DNA of 64,000 nucleotides from Parus major (taxonomy: Eukaryota > Chordata > Aves > Passeriformes > Paridae), in contig NC_031773.1 in assembly GCF_001522545.3 (NCBI RefSeq), positions 25,369,685 through 25,433,684 on the forward strand, read 5' to 3'. The translations under genes and the position numbers were made by a program. The notes beneath the pieces were generated by a model. It saw only the letters and a program-made list of their open reading frames with translations. It made no database searches and was not told the DNA's origin. Positions 62,511-64,000 of this stretch are shown in pieces. Each line of letters begins with the position of its first letter. Position 1 is the stretch's first letter.

Positions 62511-64000
62511 GTGATTCAAGTGGCACTCAATTTAAACCCAGAAATTCCTAGCTAAGGCTGCATAACAACAGTAGCTGGTTCATAATTCTATCTTGGAGTT
62601 AGGTTATGTTTTTATAAGCCTTTTCCAAAAATTTGTTCTGCTTGTTGGCTTCCTTCATTTTATCTACTAAAAGAATAAAATGTCCTAACACTATTTCAAG
62701 TAATGAATTATAGAACACATACTTTTTTAAAACTTTTAAATTTTAACTTTTGAATTTTAACTTCAAAGAATATAGTCACAAGTTTTTTACCATTGTTACT
62801 GTGTTCTTATGTTGGTGGGGATTTGATTTTTAACATTTTGTACAGGTACCTATTAAACATCTGTTTCCTTTGAAATAAGACACATAATTGGAATGCAAAT
62901 AGCTAAATTTCTAATAAAATTCTCTTAGCATGAAGAGCTGCATTTCATGAAGGAGAAAATAACAAGTGTTTTCTTGGAACCTTTTGTCTGTTATTTGCAC
63001 TAGAAGCAATATAACCCACTTACAATTTCAGAATTATGTATTTTGCCCAGAATTATGTATTCTAGCTAACCATCCAATTTGTAAAAAACATAATTTAAAA
63101 AATATTTTGTGCCAGATGGTGCACCTTTGCAATATAACATTGTAGAGTGTGAATGGGTGCTAACATGCCCAGTGAGTTGTTAATAGGAAAGGGCAGCAGT
63201 GGGCCTGCTAAGGCAAGAACTGGATTATTTCTGAAATCTTTATTGTCTTTATATGGTAGACTAGATGCTTATAATAGTAATTTAGTCTTTTGGTCTTTTA
63301 TTCTTCATCCCATGGTAAGTCTGGCAAGAAATACTTGAGCTTATATTATCTACCCCGTAAAGAAATTCCAAGTCAGTTTTTCTATGACATGTCATTTGCA
63401 TTTAAGTGTTTCTGTTCTATTTGAAGAAGAAAAACATCCCTACCTTATACACTTGAGGGCATTTCTGACAAAAGTCTTGGGTACAGGAGCTCCAAGATAG
63501 CTGTCAAAATGTTACAATGACATTCATGTATTCTTTTTCTACTGAGCTAAACCCCAGAATTTAAAGCTGAGAAAAAGAAGAGTTTGGAGTTTCCTTTGGT
63601 AATTCAATTCAATCAGAATGAAGTCTTCAAAAAGGCTATCAAGGACTGAATCTACCTCTCCTTTTTTACCTCTCTATTCCAAGACTGTAATTTGTGGGAT
63701 TTTCTACATAGAGTTTTGTGTGGCCAAGGTTTATACAACTGTTTGTCCCAGATCACATTTACTGGTTTTACCTTTCCCTTTTTACCTTTGTTCTTAAAAC
63801 ACTACCGGAAATGTGAACAGCTGTAAACCCTCAGAATGCTTTTAACACCTTTAAGCAGCTTTATTTGGACAGATGCCTTATTTTATTACCTTTCTAAAAA
63901 TGCAAACAGTGCTGGATAACATTCTGTCTAAGGTTTGTTTTTTTTTCTTCCATCAGTCTCCTGAGCAGCTGCTAGGCATTTTCTTCTTAATATGATCTAG

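Larger units (their letters stand above)
1..64000 (+). other. DOCK4: DOCK4 gene, partial (intron 1 to intron 12)
   Basis: Eleven exons with canonical or near-canonical splice sites translate in frame into a protein I recognise as the N-terminal part of DOCK4. DOCK4 is an atypical guanine-nucleotide exchange factor for Rac (and reportedly Rap1) that works with ELMO at the plasma membrane in migration, neurite growth and adhesion signalling (family knowledge). Within the family, the exon 5 to exon 9 text (residue strings such as TEMTSTLRDWGTMWKQLY and RLDWGNEQLGLDLVPRK) fits DOCK4 better than DOCK3, the nearest paralogue. Intron phases agree between every neighbouring pair. Both ends of the gene are outside the window, as are the promoter, exon 1 start codon and catalytic DHR-2 domain. 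Confidence 0.96.
56129..64000 (+). other. DOCK4: DOCK4 intron 12, 5' portion
   Basis: At least 7.9 kb of intron follows exon 12, starting gtgagt and running off the window. It contains a possible repeat block at about 56490-56850, a short CR1 piece at about 60395-60485 and a larger CR1 copy at 62048-62510. No further DOCK4 exon or other gene was recognised in it. Confidence 0.88.

Noticed and set aside
56129..64000. DOCK4 exon 13 before the end of the window
   Set aside because: No segment with the expected continuation of the protein and flanking splice sites was seen.

Overview
The window is vertebrate nuclear DNA, almost certainly from a bird. It is AT-rich, has no prokaryote-style gene packing, and contains several degraded CR1-type LINE copies with the tail and 3' region typical of birds, plus one block that looks like an avian endogenous-retrovirus LTR. 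The species cannot be named from this sequence alone.

The only protein-coding gene I can support is DOCK4 (dedicator of cytokinesis 4), on the + strand. Eleven consecutive coding exons lie between 24339 and 56128. They join in frame without a stop and encode about 344 residues of the N-terminal part: the SH3 domain (first four exons), then the helical DOCK N-terminal region, up to just before the C2-like DHR-1 domain. By recalled numbering of the human protein these are exons 2-12, about residues 13-356. Exon 1 lies upstream of the window, and exon 13 onward (DHR-1, DHR-2 Rac/Rap exchange domain, proline-rich tail) lies downstream.

Layout: 1-24338 is the 3' part of a long first intron. 24339-34701 holds seven exons separated by 1-2.3 kb introns. 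34702-51731 is a 17 kb intron with a probable solo LTR and several CR1 copies, including one oppositely oriented pair. 51732-56128 holds four more exons. 56129-64000 is the start of another intron, with a CR1 copy that keeps a reverse-transcriptase C-terminal remnant.

The most notable gene-level feature is that the intron after exon 5 appears to use a GC donor (GC-AG intron). The nearby GT alternative would bring a stop codon into frame. Non-coding points of interest are several perfect inverted repeats, a CpG-richer block in intron 1, AT and GATA microsatellites, and one ambiguous base in a poly-T run. I found no second gene, RNA gene, CRISPR array or undescribed system. The many short open reading frames in introns look like chance or lie inside CR1 copies.
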